A stretch of 64,000 nucleotides of DNA from Apodospora peruviana (lineage: Eukaryota > Ascomycota > Sordariomycetes > Sordariales > Lasiosphaeriaceae), in contig JAUEDM010000001.1 of assembly GCA_033439685.1 (NCBI GenBank), positions 4,092,001 to 4,156,000 on the forward strand, given 5' to 3'. A program made the translations under genes and the position numbers. The notes beneath the pieces are model-generated. The model was not told the origin of the DNA. It worked only from the letters and a program-made list of their open reading frames with translations, and did not search any database. Below, one piece after another: positions 1 through 12,509 of this stretch. Within the stretch, counting starts at the first letter, position 1; each line of letters opens with the position of its first letter.

Positions 1-284
1 ACTCACCGCGTGAAATCATGGATCCTTCTTCCCCGGCAGCCTGGACTGCGGTGGGCCACGCCCATGTGCATGTGCCATGGGGTCGCTGGTGGGCGAGTGA
101 GGAGCAGAAGAAGAGACATGGTATCGTCAGCGTCGTGTTATAAGACCACTCGCCTTCCCCTCTGCTGTAATCATCGACAAAGACATACATTCAGACCCGA
201 CTGGAAACTGAACCACAGCACCCTCAACTTGTTCTTTTCTGGTATCCCGTACCCAGGCTGGGAAGGCCCGGGTATTCGACCGCA

Positions 285-2029
285 ATGGCCACTAGCACCG
301 AGAAAGAAGGCGGCCTAGCTGCCGTGCAGCACCACGACGATGAGTTCCGTGATGTCGATGCCGCAGTCCAGCTGGCCCACGACACCGACAACACCAAATC
401 GTCACCATGGTCTGCCAGTATGTTGCGCCTCTACCTCGTTCTCTCATGCGCTTACCTCTGCGGATGTCTGAACGGCTTCGATGGTAGCTTGATGGGAGGC
501 TTGAACGGAATGACGTCGTACCAGCGCTATTTCAACATGTGCGTATTTGCATTTTCACTCACCGTGTCTATCTCCGATCAAGAGACCTCGTGCTAATGAT
601 GAGATTTCTAGGTCCACGGCGGGCTCAAGCACCGGCCTGGTGTTTGCCATGTACAATATCGGCTCCGTAGCGGCTGTTTTCTTCACAGGTCCCGTCAATG
701 ATTGGTTTGGCCGTCGCTGGGGAATGTTCACAGGCGCCGCCATCGTCATCGTCGGAACATGCGTGCAAGCACCTTCCACCACCCAAGGCCAATTCCTGGG
801 CGGTCGGTTTCTGCTGGGATTTGGTGTCAGTTTCTGCTGCGTCTCGGCTCCCTGCTACGTTAGTGAGATGGCACATCCGAGGTGGCGTGGTACCTTGACC
901 GGCTTGTACAACTGCACTTGGTACATTGGAAGCATCATCGCTTCTTGGACCGTGTATGGTTGTGCCTATATTAAGAATGACAGTGGCTGGAGAATCCCCA
1001 TCTGGTGTCAGATGGTCACGTCTGGCATTGTGTGCCTCGGTGTTCTCTGGCTGCCGGAGAGCCCCAGATGGCTGATGGCCCAGGATCGATATGACGACGC
1101 CGCCGCAGTTCTCACAAAGTACCACGGCGAGGGCCTCCCCGACCATCCTTTGGTTCAGCTTCAGTTGAAGGAGATGGTGGTCCAGATCTCGAGCGAGGCT
1201 TCCGATAAGAAGTGGTATGACTATCACGAACTCTGGAACACACACTCGGCCCGCCGTCGGCTCATTTGTGTCATCGGAATGGCGGTTTTTGGACAGATTT
1301 CTGGCAACTCTTTGAGCTCCTAGTAAGTGTGCAAAATCCGATAGGGATGTTGACTGTGACTTATTAGCTGACCATCTCAACAGTTACATGGTGAACATGT
1401 TGAAATCGGCAGGCATCACTGAAGAACATAAAGTCCTGGCTCTCAATGGCGTCAATCCAGCTCTGTCATTCCTGGGTGCCATCCTTGGAGCGCGTATGAC
1501 TGATGTTATCGGAAGACGTCCTCTGCTGCTCTACACCATCGTATTCGCGTCGATCTGCTTCGCCATCATCACAGGCACTAGCAAGATGGCCACCGACGAC
1601 CCGACACAGACAGCTGCCGCGAACACGACAATTGCGTTTATCTTCATCTTCGGCATTGTATTCTCGTTTGGCTGGACGCCACTTCAGAGTATGTACATTG
1701 CCGAGACGCTGCCCACGGCCACTCGTGCCAAGGGCACCGCCGTCGGCAACCTTGCATCCTCGGCCGCCTCTGTCGTGTTGCAGTACTCCTCTGGTCCTGC
1801 CTTTGAGAAGATCGGCTACTATTTCTATCTTGTTTTCGTCTTCTGGGATCTTCTGGAAGGCGTGTTCATGTACTTATACTTCCCCGAGACCAAGGATCGC
1901 ACGCTGGAGGAGTTGGAGGAAGTCTTTTCTGCTCCTAACCCCGTCAAGAAGAGCTTGGAGAAGCGGAATGCTCAGACCGTAATGGCGACCGTGGGAGTCG
2001 TTGATGAGAAGGCTGCCCAGATCGCTTAA
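285..2029 (+). CDS. MFS sugar porter (hexose/lactose permease type)
   Basis: Probable plasma-membrane sugar/proton symporter of the sugar porter family (MFS). Three exons join cleanly: 285-538, 612-1322 and 1384-2029 (introns GTGCGT..CTAG and GTAAGT..ACAG), giving 536 aa, normal for the family. Family signatures are in order: GFDGSLMGGL in the first membrane segment, DWFGRRWG in the loop between segments 2 and 3, PESPRWL after segment 6, GRRPLLL in the second half, and PETKDRTLEELEEVF at the C-terminus. The start at 285 is the first ATG in frame and gives a short hydrophilic N-terminus. A Zn2Cys6 regulator follows about 590 bp downstream on the same strand, so co-function is possible but inferred. 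The substrate cannot be read from sequence; the Lac12/hexose-like subgroup is a guess. Confidence 0.93.
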
Positions 2030-2616
2030 TCTTTTTGGTTGCGCCGAGGACATATTTGGGGAATCGAGACAGTGGGATGGAGTACAAATGTAGTGAGCGT
2101 GTCCTGTGATGTTTAGAAAATTTGAGGAATATTCACGATGCTTCCTAATGTGACACATACGGACCGAATGTGTCGGACAGATTGCATCCGATCCTCAAGC
2201 GTAAGTGTCTAATGGAACGGAATTGGAAAGAGGTTCAGTCTGGGTCCCGAGTCAGCCTGAAACCATCCATCTCCGGTTCCCCAACCCACCTCAGTGCTGT
2301 CAAACCCCTGTCTGATGTCGCTCTCCCCACTTCCCCACAGGGGCACGAGCTTACCTTACCGCTAATAAAGCGAAAGAGGGTTTAAGGACACCATCCCCTG
2401 CGAGTCTCTTGAAAATCCAACGGCCGCCGCCCCTCTCTTTTCCACATATCCCAAGAATCCGGCTCCATCCCCCGGCCGTCGGTCCGCTTCGGATCGAATT
2501 GGATGCTTGCGACAACCAGGATTTCGGAATGGAAGCAGCCCAGAATACCAGGAAACAACATCAGCGGCAGGTGTAGCAGATGCAGCAGGCTTCCGCTTGT
2601 GGAGAAGGACATTACT
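2030..2616. other. Intergenic, transporter to regulator
   Basis: 587 bases holding the transporter 3' region and the promoter/leader of the Zn2Cys6 gene. A short open frame runs into the regulator from 2503, but its coding character is unclear. Nothing else is seen. Confidence 0.5.
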
Positions 2617-5052
2617 ATGGAGAACTCGGATAACCTGAACGAGCCAACCAGAAAGCGGCTTCGGACCTCACATGCGGCAAGTGGATGTATCTCAGATCGG
2701 CGCGGGACATCATGTCTCTTGTTCTTGGCTGGGATGAGCTAATGGTTGTGTTGCTTTGTGCAGTGTGATGTCTGCCGATTTAGGAAAATAAGGTATTTTC
2801 CGTTTCACCCATTACACAATAGCTGCCAAGAAGTGCCCCTTTTCCTCATCCATACACCAAAATTCATTTGCAACTTCAAACTAACAGTTCCTTGTTTCTT
2901 GTCCCTCTCACTGCTAGATGCGATGGAAATACCCCCTGTGCGGCCTGCTTGGCCACGGAAAATGATTGCACGTATGGGTCTGAAGCAAACTCGTCAGTCT
3001 CTACCCGCTGCATTACCCCTGAATGTAAACAAGCCACTGGGCAACAGAACCAAGCATTGACAACTGCAGTTTGAAGGCGGGGCAAGAGCGAACTCATTCT
3101 CGAAGGAGTTTTGCGTGTGGAAAAGTTCCTCCATGAAATGAAGGCAACTATTGTTCGTTTCCTTTTCTTTTATGTTGCCTCGTCGTCTCTTCGCCGGTGG
3201 TGGCACTCTTGACACCCACTCTCAGGCAGCAGCATCATATCTAGACCCAACCCGCCATCAGCAACAGCAACAGCCACTCTTCTCCCCATCCGCCATCGGC
3301 GTATCATCAGCCAGCAGGGTGGGCAGTTTCTCCCAAAGTCCCATCGCCGAGCTACATCTGAGTCCGCAGGATCAGCAGCAGCAGAACCGCCAGCACACGC
3401 CCACCGCAGCCGCCGCCACCGCCACCACTGCTACCACTACTGAACCGCAAAACAGTCCGAGTTCGAACAACCTCGAGAACGCCGTGCTAGACTCCTGGCA
3501 CACCTCCACCACAGAATCGGTGCTCCAGTGGCCTCACTTTGACGTGTTTCCGAGCCTGCGGCACGACTACGTGTCCATCTTCCAGCTCGAGCAGTCACGG
3601 ACCCCCATCAAGACGCGCGCGAGCATGGTGTACCCCTACGTGACGGCCGAAGACGTCGACGACATTCTCGATTCCTTTAGCCACGCCATCAACTTTTGGT
3701 ATCCGACCACGTCGCGGGAGCAGCTCGAGAAGACGCGGGCGATGGTGACGGCGGGTAATTTTGACGACCCTACGGAAAACGGTGCCGACTCGTGTCTTGC
3801 GCTGCTGACAATGGCACTGGGATGTGCGAGCCAGGTGGTTGCTGGCCTTAGTTCAGGGACAACGATCGACGGGGAGCAGCAGAGACGACGGGCCGGTAGG
3901 CGGGCAATGGGGGATATGTGTTTTGACAGCGTGCTCAAGAAGCTTCACGTCGCTCATACGGACGTCAGTTCTAACGCAACGCATTGTCTTTTCTTTGTCG
4001 CGTAAGCAAGCACCTCTCCATCCCACCCTTTTCTAACATGAAACTGACGAAAAGAGAAAAACAGAATGTACTTTGCCTTCCTCCGCCGCCCCCTGCAAGC
4101 ATGGGAATACATCTCCGCCGCGGCCGCTAAGTGTATGCTCTTACTGTCCTACCCGCCGCACGACGAGACCCCGCAAGACCAGGAACGCATCCGTCGCATT
4201 TTCTGGTCGTGCTACATTCTGGAAAGCGATTATCTCGCCGAGCTGTCTAGTCTACCTCCGTCAGGGATCGCGCGCATCGAGTCCTCCATCCCGCTTCCGG
4301 GAGGCGACTACCACACGCACGCGACTGCCTCCGAGGAAGAGCTCTCGTCTCTTTACTTTCTGGCATGCATCTCGATGCGGCGCCTGCTCAACCGCGTGCA
4401 CCAGCTCCTGTACGCTAGAGGAACAGGGGCGTCGCTCGACAACGCCAAGTTTCCGTTTGTGGTCGCCGAGCTGAATCACCAGCTTGACGAGTGGCGCGAT
4501 GTTTTGCCGGCGGCGTTTGAATTTAACGTTTGGTTTGATGATGACACTGCTTCTGCTGCTGCCAGCACAATTACGGAGCACGGCGGGTTCCTGAGGCAGA
4601 GGTATCTTACCTGCCGGAGCGTGATTTATCGGCCGTATCTCATGTGGATGCTGAGCGGTCAGCAGCTTGGCAGTAGCCGCACGGGACAGCTACCTGCTAG
4701 TCAGGACGTCTTGAGGAACTGCAAGGCCTGTTTAGATGCCTGCTTGCTGCACATTTTGAACTTGAGGGGTTTCGCGCAGACTGTCATGGTGGATACGTGG
4801 ATCTGTTCTTTGAGCATGGCAGGTGCTATGCTTGTTCTTCTTGCGGCTTGCCGGATTCCGTCTCTAAGGAAATTGATCGGGGCCGAGGTGCTTGCTGCTG
4901 GGGAGCACCTGCGCCAGCTGCTGGAGGGGTGGCAGCGGGTGCTGGGCGACCCGAGCTCGCCGAGCGTGGACCAGAGCGTGCGGATTATTGGGAAGGCTGA
5001 TCGGTTTATTCGGGAGGTGTACAATGGTCGTGATGATGCGGTAGCGATGTGA
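2617..5052 (+). CDS. Zn2Cys6 transcription factor with fungal-specific regulatory domain
   Basis: Nuclear DNA-binding regulator of about 665 aa. Proposed exons are 2617-2676, 2764-2792, 2918-2992, 3077-3152, 3226-4001 and 4065-5052. The finger is assembled from three exons as CDVCRFRKIRC / DGNTPCAACLATENDC, an exact CX2CX6CX5CX2CX6C zinc cluster preceded by a basic stretch (RKRLR). A short coil (SELILEGVLRVEKFLHEMK) follows, then Gln- and Thr/Ala-rich linkers, then a middle-homology region (RRPLQAWEYISAAAAKC, RRIFWSCYILESD). The first intron has a GC donor (GCAAGT). The intron near 2993-3076 must remove an in-frame TGA at 3072 and uses an AAG acceptor; 2997-3086 is an alternative. It lies just downstream of the sugar porter and may regulate it (inference). 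Confidence 0.88.
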
Positions 5053-6884
5053 GAACCATTGTCACTTTTGAATGATGTCAGGGTCGCATGGCTGCTGGGT
5101 GAGACTTCCATGAACGGAGTGACTCTAAAATAAGTAGGCATGGAAGGAGGCACCAGGAACATACCCACTTTGCTCCGTTGTTAGACAACCTTAATTTTCC
5201 CATATTAAATTTCACGGGGGCATTTCTTTGCTAACAGACATATTTTAAAGTTGGCACAAATTGGAAAGACCCTGGAAGAATTTGCAAGCCACAACTGTTG
5301 AAAGTCCAGTTGAAGGGGATAATCCATCCCTCGATTGTGTTCTTGCCGTTCATAATTGCGCTGTGACTTCCATTCCTTGCCTAACTGCTGGTCATAACCT
5401 GTGGCAGGTGGTAGAATCCTCGATGGCAAAAAGAGCCTGAGACAGGGAAATAACTCGGGAAACGTTATTACTATCCTTCTCTCCCCAAATATGTCTCAAA
5501 AACCGCCTAACCGCCGTCACATACTTACCTGAATAATTATCTGTACTTTTTGGTTGCCAGCAACACACCACAGGCCAACTAACAGCACATTTCGCATCCT
5601 TCGCACCCATCGCATCTTCCAGTTTCCGAACCAACTTCCGTATCTCGGAATCCTTGTCCAGTTCAGTGTGATCAACAAACAGGCAAGAGCGCCGCGTCAA
5701 ACCTGCGCGCCTGATCCACCTCCCAGCTCTCGGCCCAGAACCCTTCGTATCTCACCTCGACAACTGTCCCAGCCGTCCCGAGCAGCTCGGGACGCCAGGA
5801 CAAGACGGACCCACCCGAATCATGTATATAGATAGCCATCGTCGTGCCCACGACGAGCGAGAGGAACCTTGGTTCTTCACGCAAGTATTCGCTTCGTCAA
5901 TTGATCATCTTCAATTGTGTCCTACTGTACAGCCCGCCTGTGCATTATAGTGACATACGGCCTTTGACGTTGTGACCACCCGTCTGTGAGAACTTGCTTC
6001 AACATTCAGTTTCCCGAACACCCAACCCCAAAGCGGTAGTTGCCTTACGTTCCCACGTGACGCCTACCCACAACTCTGTCTAGATCCCCGTAACATTTAA
6101 GAGTTTAATAACGGTGTTAGTGAGAGCGAGAGTACGGTGCACAGAGATATTCTCTTTTTATGAGAAGTGTAAAGTCGTGGGTTGCACGCTTGGTGCAGGG
6201 GGCAGGCACTCATGGTAGCTTGCTGCTGGAAGTCGGGGGCAAGATGCATGCTGACTTAGGGGTCGTGGGTTGCACACTTGCGACAGGGCAGGCACCAATG
6301 ATGGGAGGAGTGGAATGCACTCGCTGCTGTCATTGCCGCGCATACTGGCTGCAGGCTGGGCGGCAAACAATTGGGTCGTTAAGCGCTCCCTCCTCGGCTC
6401 TGAAGCTCGCAAACTGGAAATCATGTGGGGCGGGTTACTCAGGCAGCAACCTCCCCCAGTCCGTCCACGACAAAACTCGACCAGACTGCTTGCTCGACCG
6501 GACTGCCTTAGTGAATCGTCTTGAGCATCTCCTCAACCTTCCCAGACATATGGCCGAAATCCTTGCCGTCGGTGCAGTCCAGTCCTTCTTGCATTCACCT
6601 GTGCCTCCGTGGGCGAATTTGTCCATCATAAACATGGGGTCGATCAAGCCGCCGCGAATGAAATCCGATAGGGTCGCCGAATGCTTGTTAACCAGCTAGG
6701 GGATATTAGCAGGGCACAAGCATTAACACGACTTTAGTACATACCAGCTGTGGTTGGCACGATAAGAACACAGGCAACCAGAGGAGGAAAAGGACCAGTA
6801 GCCAAGGCGAAAACAGATCAAGCAGCCAAGCTGACATCAAGGTTATCAGCCATGCCAGTAAGATCTATGTCGACACCACCCAAG
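5053..6884. other. Relic-rich, mostly non-coding stretch
   Basis: No intact gene is seen. Minus-strand frames at about 5392-5884 form one plausible but frameshifted reading (see separate entry). Minus-strand 6510-6700 shows a reading that changes frame in its last 30 codons and looks like the decayed 3' end of a gene. A motif beginning GTCGTGGGTTGCAC occurs at about 6174 and 6263, two imperfect copies 89 bases apart. Confidence 0.4.
5392..5884 (-). pseudogene. Frameshifted minus-strand gene fragment, unrecognised
   Basis: Two overlapping minus-strand frames (from 5884 and from 5700) read as one sequence only if the frame changes around 5680-5700. The first half contains WRPELLGTAGTVVEVRYEGFW and the second has a charged helix-like stretch (KLVRKLEDAMGAKDAK) followed by SWPVVCCW. 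I do not recognise the family. An unrecognised intron is the alternative to decay. It sits beside HET and DUF6601-like relics, which favours a broken accessory gene. Confidence 0.25.
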
Positions 6885-7256
6885 TTAGATGAAACTTCCG
6901 GAGAAGAACGGTGTTCCTCGCTTCCCAGAACATGAACACCTGGTAGTCGTGGTTCTTTCGCTGTCCGTCTCCCAAAGAAGGCCATGGTGAATATCCCGGA
7001 GCCACAGCCCCGCCAAATAAGAGGTCGCCTGTCCTTCTACCTTATGGCGCTCTAGCGAGTCTCTGAACTCTCTGGCCACACCAGAAAGATCAATAATACG
7101 GTCCTCGGTGTTGGTTAGACCACATTTAGAGTAGATCTCAACTCGGTCGTACCAAAGATCTCCTAGTGCGCTGAGAGTCGCGGAGTGGAAGTTGAAGTGC
7201 CATTTGAGAAGCTGGCCGTAACGCTTTGATTCTGCTGGCGAACTCTCAATTGCCAC
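6885..7256 (-). pseudogene. HET-domain protein fragment
   Basis: About 120 codons resembling the region C-terminal to the HET core in heterokaryon-incompatibility-type proteins: HSATLSALGDLWYDRVEIYS, then LTNTEDRIIDLSGVAREFRDSL, then YLAGLWLRDIHHGLLWE. Family members typically show a 'tyr-ser-x-cys-x-LT..D+..ALSG.A' block followed by 'YLAGLW...LLW', and both blocks are visible here in the right order. The N-terminal HET core (the W..DSLCI block) is absent; the DNA just upstream on this strand instead carries a DUF6601-like fragment on the opposite strand. I read this as a truncated allorecognition gene. Assignment is from family knowledge without a search. Confidence 0.6.
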
Positions 7257-7268
7257 AAAGTCGCCGCT

Positions 7269-7748
7269 TTGATGTCTAGCCCCTCGGTTTCCTCTACACC
7301 TACGCCTGTCTCATATCGTCGGAGAGCGACTTCTTCGTGGCCAACGAAAACCGCCTCTTACCTCGTAGGGCAAACGACGCGACGAGCGAGTGGGCAGACT
7401 GGAAGCAGCTGGAAGCAGCTGGCCCGGGAGCTCCTGAAAGCACACTACTCCAGCCATGTCCACCCGCGCTTCCATCGCGCCGAGCTCCGCCTCTCCCGCG
7501 TCAACACGATCCACCGCTTCACCCGCCTCCCGCCCTTCGACCCGAACCTCCGCGGCTGGCTCAACTACGGCAGCCTCTTCCGCGATAACCTTGCCTGGAT
7601 TGCCACAGCCACCGTCTTAATTGCCTTGGTTCTGACGGCGATGCAGGTCCGCCTCGCCACGGAGCGGCTCCAGGGAGACGCCGACTTCCAGCGGGTGTCG
7701 TACGGCTTCACGGGTTTCTCCATCCTGGGAAATTCTCGTACTCCCTAG
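7269..7748 (+). pseudogene. DUF6601-like membrane-protein fragment
   Basis: The C-terminal 110 codons read as a coherent protein: LLKAHYSSHVHPRFHRAELR, a segment around RLPPFDPNLRGW, then WIATATVLIALVLTAMQVRL (a membrane segment) and ATERLQGDADFQRVSYGFT. This resembles the conserved core of a fungal membrane family I recall as DUF6601. The N-terminal 40 codons are low quality, and a duplicated CTGGAAGCAG sits at about 7398-7418. The frame stops at 7748 just after the SYGFTGFSILG block, earlier than expected. No start codon context or full N-terminus is seen, so this is a relic. The family name is recalled, not searched. Confidence 0.5.
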
Positions 7749-9295
7749 GGAACCAATCCTGCACTATTGGCCCCTTTCCGAGCATCATCGCTGCAAACGC
7801 CCTCCCACATCCCCAAGCGTGTGCCATCCCTTCGACAGAATATCCAGCACACAGCCACTGCCCGCCAATCACGGGAGTTGCCTCGTTCTCGGGGCTCTCA
7901 TCCAAGACCCGACTTGTAACAGACTCAGGGGCTCGGGGCATCAGATCAGCCGACCACCCCATGATTCCCGTCCAAGAGGATATGAACTTCGACTATCGGG
8001 TTGGATCACACAGCGTTGGAAGTAGCCCGCGAAGATAGGCAGCGATGAAAAGACCGCGATCGGCATCTGAGGACACTCCAAACTCGTCGAAACCGTCATC
8101 ACCGCTTTGGGACAAAACCCCGCCGAGCAAGACAGCCCCTTGACGCTCAGGAGTCTTGGGGTCGGTGGATAAAGTAGTCGAAACCCTTTCTCCACAGAGA
8201 TGCCGTGCTTCGGAGCGAGTCCTCTGCCGCCATCTCGAAATGCTGCTCCGTTATCTGTTCCCTGACAGGGAATATCTTGCCACGTAAACCGGGAACAAGA
8301 TGGGCAATATGAGAATTTGAGCAATGCGCCACCGCCTTCGCGTTAATCACGCCCCTGGGCGTCCGCACCTGAAGGAACTCCCTCGTTCATCACCCATTAC
8401 CTATAGCTCGCTTCGCTTCAACGGCTCAGTATTTGATCGTTGCCCCGGATAGCGTGTGCACCTTCGCCACCGCTGCGTTCTCCAGTGTGTTGGATGAGGT
8501 CCCTTGGGACTCTGGGAGGTCCGGGACGAGGTGACCGTTGCGAAATAAGCGGCAAACAAAAACAACGCACGGGAAAAGAATACAGTCGGTGGAGGAAGGA
8601 CACGGAGCGAAACGTCATGCGGCACCAGGGCCGCCGCGAGTGGCCGGTAGCAGTGGACCCGAGGCGAAGAGTCCGACAAGTACGGTAGCATATTCTTGGG
8701 GCGAATAAAGACTTTTCAAAACCCCATCCCTTCCCAATGGGAAACTGTCACTTGTTCTCTCTCAATATGAGCGGCTTTGGCGAGCTAGAGCCTGCTTGGG
8801 CGTCGAACTAGGCGCGCCGTTCGTGAAGCTATGCCATTTGGGATCTAAACTTGGTACAACGGACAGAACTGTGTCTCGAAGCGAGCCGGGTGCAAATCTC
8901 AATTCCTGGCCTTCGTCAACGTCAGACTGCCCGTTGAGAGGCAACAGTCCGACGTAGACGCGCCAACCTCAGGTAATCGACCGGCACGAGACCATCTGTA
9001 AGAATAAATCATCCCACCACTAAGATAAACACGAATTTTCCAACCGGGCATCCTGCTGAAATTTCATCTCTGATGACCACCAACTACACTCAAGCTTGCC
9101 TCTTCGTTACCAGGCTGTCGGGACAATGTCACCTCCACACGGCTACGGTGCCCGGTTGGCCGTAAAAGGCTGGGCGACTGTTAATGGCAAAACTTTTCCG
9201 TAGCTCGTCTTGCCAACCCTTCTGTTTGCAAAGTCAAGTCCTATCCTTCATACAAAAGGTTGTTCCGCCATTTCTCTGAAGACTGTCACAGCTAC
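7749..9295. other. Gene-poor stretch with decayed minus-strand frames
   Basis: Several minus-strand frames between 7708 and 8370 have protein-like composition but change frame repeatedly and match nothing I recognise. 8400-9290 shows no coherent frame on either strand. It probably represents degraded accessory genes upstream of the AAA+ gene's 3' end. Confidence 0.35.
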
Positions 9296-12282
9296 CTATT
9301 TGATCAACTGTTTCTGGCTTTCTTTGTACCTCTCCCATTGTGTGTTGAATTCGCGCTTAAAGGCGCTCACATTAGCGAAAGCCCTCCTCAAGTGGTCTTT
9401 CTTCAGCTTGGCGGTCTGCCCGCGGTACTTGGCCTCAGCGCGGGCGAGCCCAAGTGCTGTCGTAACTGTGTTGCGAATCTGCCGACCATCAAATTTCTCC
9501 TTGTAGACAACCTCATCGAGCCATTCCTTGATGTCTTCGTACCCTTCAACCAGCCCTCTGTCGTCTAACTTGTCAAGGAACCCGCTGAAGATGGCTTCCA
9601 TCTGGGATTCCTTCAGGCTCTCGTATTGGATCGACACATGAATGCGCGACGGGATGGCGATGTCGAACTCGGCTATCTGGTTGGTCGTGAGGAACATAAT
9701 ACCTTGATAATATTCCAGAACTCGTAGGAAGACTAGAGGTATGAAAAGGCGAGTTACTAAGTGACTACTACCTTGTGACGGGTGAAGTGGAGAGCTGGAA
9801 CACACCGGAGACCAAAGCATTTTTGTCTGTAGAACGAATAATGGAGCCTCGTCCGCGACTCTCAAGGAAGACATCGGCTTCGTCACTGTGATGCTTGAGC
9901 CATGGCAGTCGGAGATATCCTGCGGAGATACTTACATCAATAGGATCGCCTGCCATCTCGTTGCTAGAGCGAAAATCCTCGAGAGGTTGGACTCAACGTG
10001 CTTGGGTTGCGTCCCGACGTCAGCGACGCTCACAGAGAATAAGGGCTTTCGGGTAGCGATGGCGATAGTTTCGGCAGTCGATGTTTTGCCGACTCCTGGC
10101 GGACCTATTAGACGCCGGGGTTAGAAAACAGCCAAATTTCAAGCGGTGCGTTTCAGTAGGAAGGAAGACATACCGTATAGGAGAATCACAAGGCCTTTAC
10201 CCTTGCCGGGGATGATGTCGTCTACTTCTAAGTCGTCCTCCTTGCTTTTGCCCGGCCCGTCTGCTGCCGATGATACATGGCTGCGAACCAAGTCGAAGAG
10301 CAGGTCCTTGGTAGAGGAGGACTCTGCTAGGAAAGTAACAACTTAGGCAAGCCCTCTCTCTCAGGTTTTGGGAACTCACCTTTCTTTCCCTTCTTCCTTC
10401 CATTCGGACCAATATCGTCTGCCAACTTAAGGCGGGAGTTCCAGGCGTCCATGTTGTCACCCTCGGGAGGAAGCTTGACAAGCAGTGAGACTTGCAGCTG
10501 CGCCCATTCCTTCTCATCTAGGATGTATCCCAACACTCGGGGCGCACAGAGCATGTACTGCTCGTCATCCCATTCCTTGGCATCTGCGAACTTAGGCTTG
10601 TCGAAGTGTGTGCGGTACCGCGTTGCCAGGCCGATATTCTCTGTGCAGTCATTGCAAGTACACCCCAAGCCTGCCCCAGACGACTTTAGCACCCCGTTCC
10701 TTCCATCAGCATGCCCATACTGAAAGTATGACTCATAATCAACCATGACTCTGCTATTAATCTGGAGAAGTGGATTGTTAGGTTACAGAAGTGTAAGCCC
10801 TTAGGTGACATATTCTTACCTCGGAGGATTTGACTGGAGCCGGAGCATGCTCAACAATTCGCCTAGAGGCCGTGAATCTCGCGAACTCGAAGCTATCGAG
10901 TGACGTGCTCGATCGCAAGTCCATGTTACCGTCACCCTAAGAAAGAATCAACACGTTAACTCACACTGACCATACTTTTTTGCAACCATAGATAGAGACG
11001 TGTAAACACCGACTTCTTCATCAAATTTCATTCCCGACAGTCCCTTCTTCTCCGAGATGGCCTTGCCCCTATACTCAAAGAGACGTGACCCATCCTTGGC
11101 TTTGCAAACCTGACGGAATAATTTGCCACGCTCCACGAGCTCGGTACGCACCACTTCATAGTCGGGATGCAACTCGAAAGGGAAGTAGGGCAAGGAGATT
11201 AGAGGAAGGTGGCCATCAAAGTCCTCAAATCGGAGTGTGAAGTCGGTCCGGCAGAAGGAGCCATCCTTCCAGTCATACGACCAGACATCTAGTTCCCAAG
11301 ATGCAAACCCACGCCCTCTTCGATCTTGTGATGGCCAGGATCCACGGTTGTCTTTGACAATGAATACTTGGTGCTGGTTCTGGAAGGGTCTCCCGTACAC
11401 CAGCTGGCCAGGCGGAAAGATGGTCCAGAGATCCTCGAATTGGATTGTCTCTGGCTTCGTTGACTTGTATTTGTGCCGCATCTTGAAGTACTTGTCCAGT
11501 TTCTCGTCCCCCGAAGACCCACCACTGATGGTTTCCAGGAGAAGCTTTAGGTCCTCGCGGGCCTGCTTCTGGGTTTCACTCTCATCCTGCGGGAGCGTAG
11601 GAGCTGCCTCAGCAAGCAACTCATCAAACCGGAACACGATAGGCTCGTAAGGAGAGTCTAGCGTAACTGGCGCGTCTCGGAATAAGTGGTATGGGTAGTC
11701 ACCCAGTTTTTCTTTGAGCAAATTCCATAGATTTGGGTTGGTGATGTCGATCTCCGCTCTGCTCTGCATGGGATTGGCCATGTAGTCGACCTCAAAGACA
11801 TACTTGCGCAGCACGAGGGCGTATTGGCTATTGTCCTGGGGTTCGACCTTGGACGTGGGTGGCTTACTATCCTCCTCGACCACCTCGCCTGTATCAGGAT
11901 CCTTCTTGCTGACGACCACCTTGATTCGGGGTTCGGGCTTAGACTCTTCGTCCTGTAGATTCCCCTCCATCATCAGACCATGTTAAAGAACATACGTGAG
12001 GGATGAAAGGCCTCTAGAATGCTCACCTTATCATTTTTCAGCTCACCTGTAGGTGAAGCTAGATTATCAGGCTTTTCTTGCTCTTTTTCGGTCTTTTCCT
12101 TCGGGCCGAGCGCGGCCCCTGTGCATATGCACTTAGCCCTAGACTCAACTTCAGCTAGCCTCTTCTCGAGGGCCGCGAGCTTTTCCACGAGGGACTGTGT
12201 GTATGTAAGTCTTAGAATCCTGGTGATAGCTTTCTACTTAGGGACTTGACATACAGAGTGAGAGGGAGCTCGCGTCAGCCAT
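9296..12282 (-). CDS. AAA+ ATPase with DUF7025-like N-terminal region
   Basis: Multi-exon gene encoding roughly 800 aa. N-terminal coil (EKLAALEKRLAEVESRAK), then a long conserved region as in fungal DUF7025/AAA proteins (YRGKAISEKKGLSGMKFDEE; VMVDYESYFQYG), then the ATPase: Walker A GPPGVGKTST, Walker B ILLMDEAD split by an intron, sensor 1 MFLTTNQ, arginine-rich IPSRIHV and a C-terminal helical lid ending at the stop at 9296-9298. Clear exons are 11952 down to about 10976, 10936-10820 (preceded by TTAG, followed by GTAAGA), then exons from about 10760 down; 12027 pairs with 11952 in phase 0. The 5' end is unsolved: an ATG at 12282 has a good GTATGT donor, but its phase does not match the exon at 12194. 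ATP-driven remodelling is the family role; the substrate is unknown. It faces away from the DUF7708 gene. Confidence 0.85.
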
Positions 12283-12509
12283 AACTGGGAATATCTTTGG
12301 GCACAAGGGCAGAGGCTTGATGGAAGTAAACTCGATATTTGGATGAATTTCTCAGGCTTTCGAGGCTCAAAGCACGGACGAGAACGTTTGGTGCACTGTG
12401 GCGACACGGGCTCAACACTCTGCAGAGAGTGGAAGGAATCGAGCTGTTTTCGTACACATGTGTGGTTTTGTCTCTATCTCTCCCATTTCCCCCTCCATGG
12501 CAACCATCG

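Noticed and set aside
625..1380. 251-codon minus-strand frame
   Set aside because: Antisense shadow of the sugar porter's second exon; no motifs.
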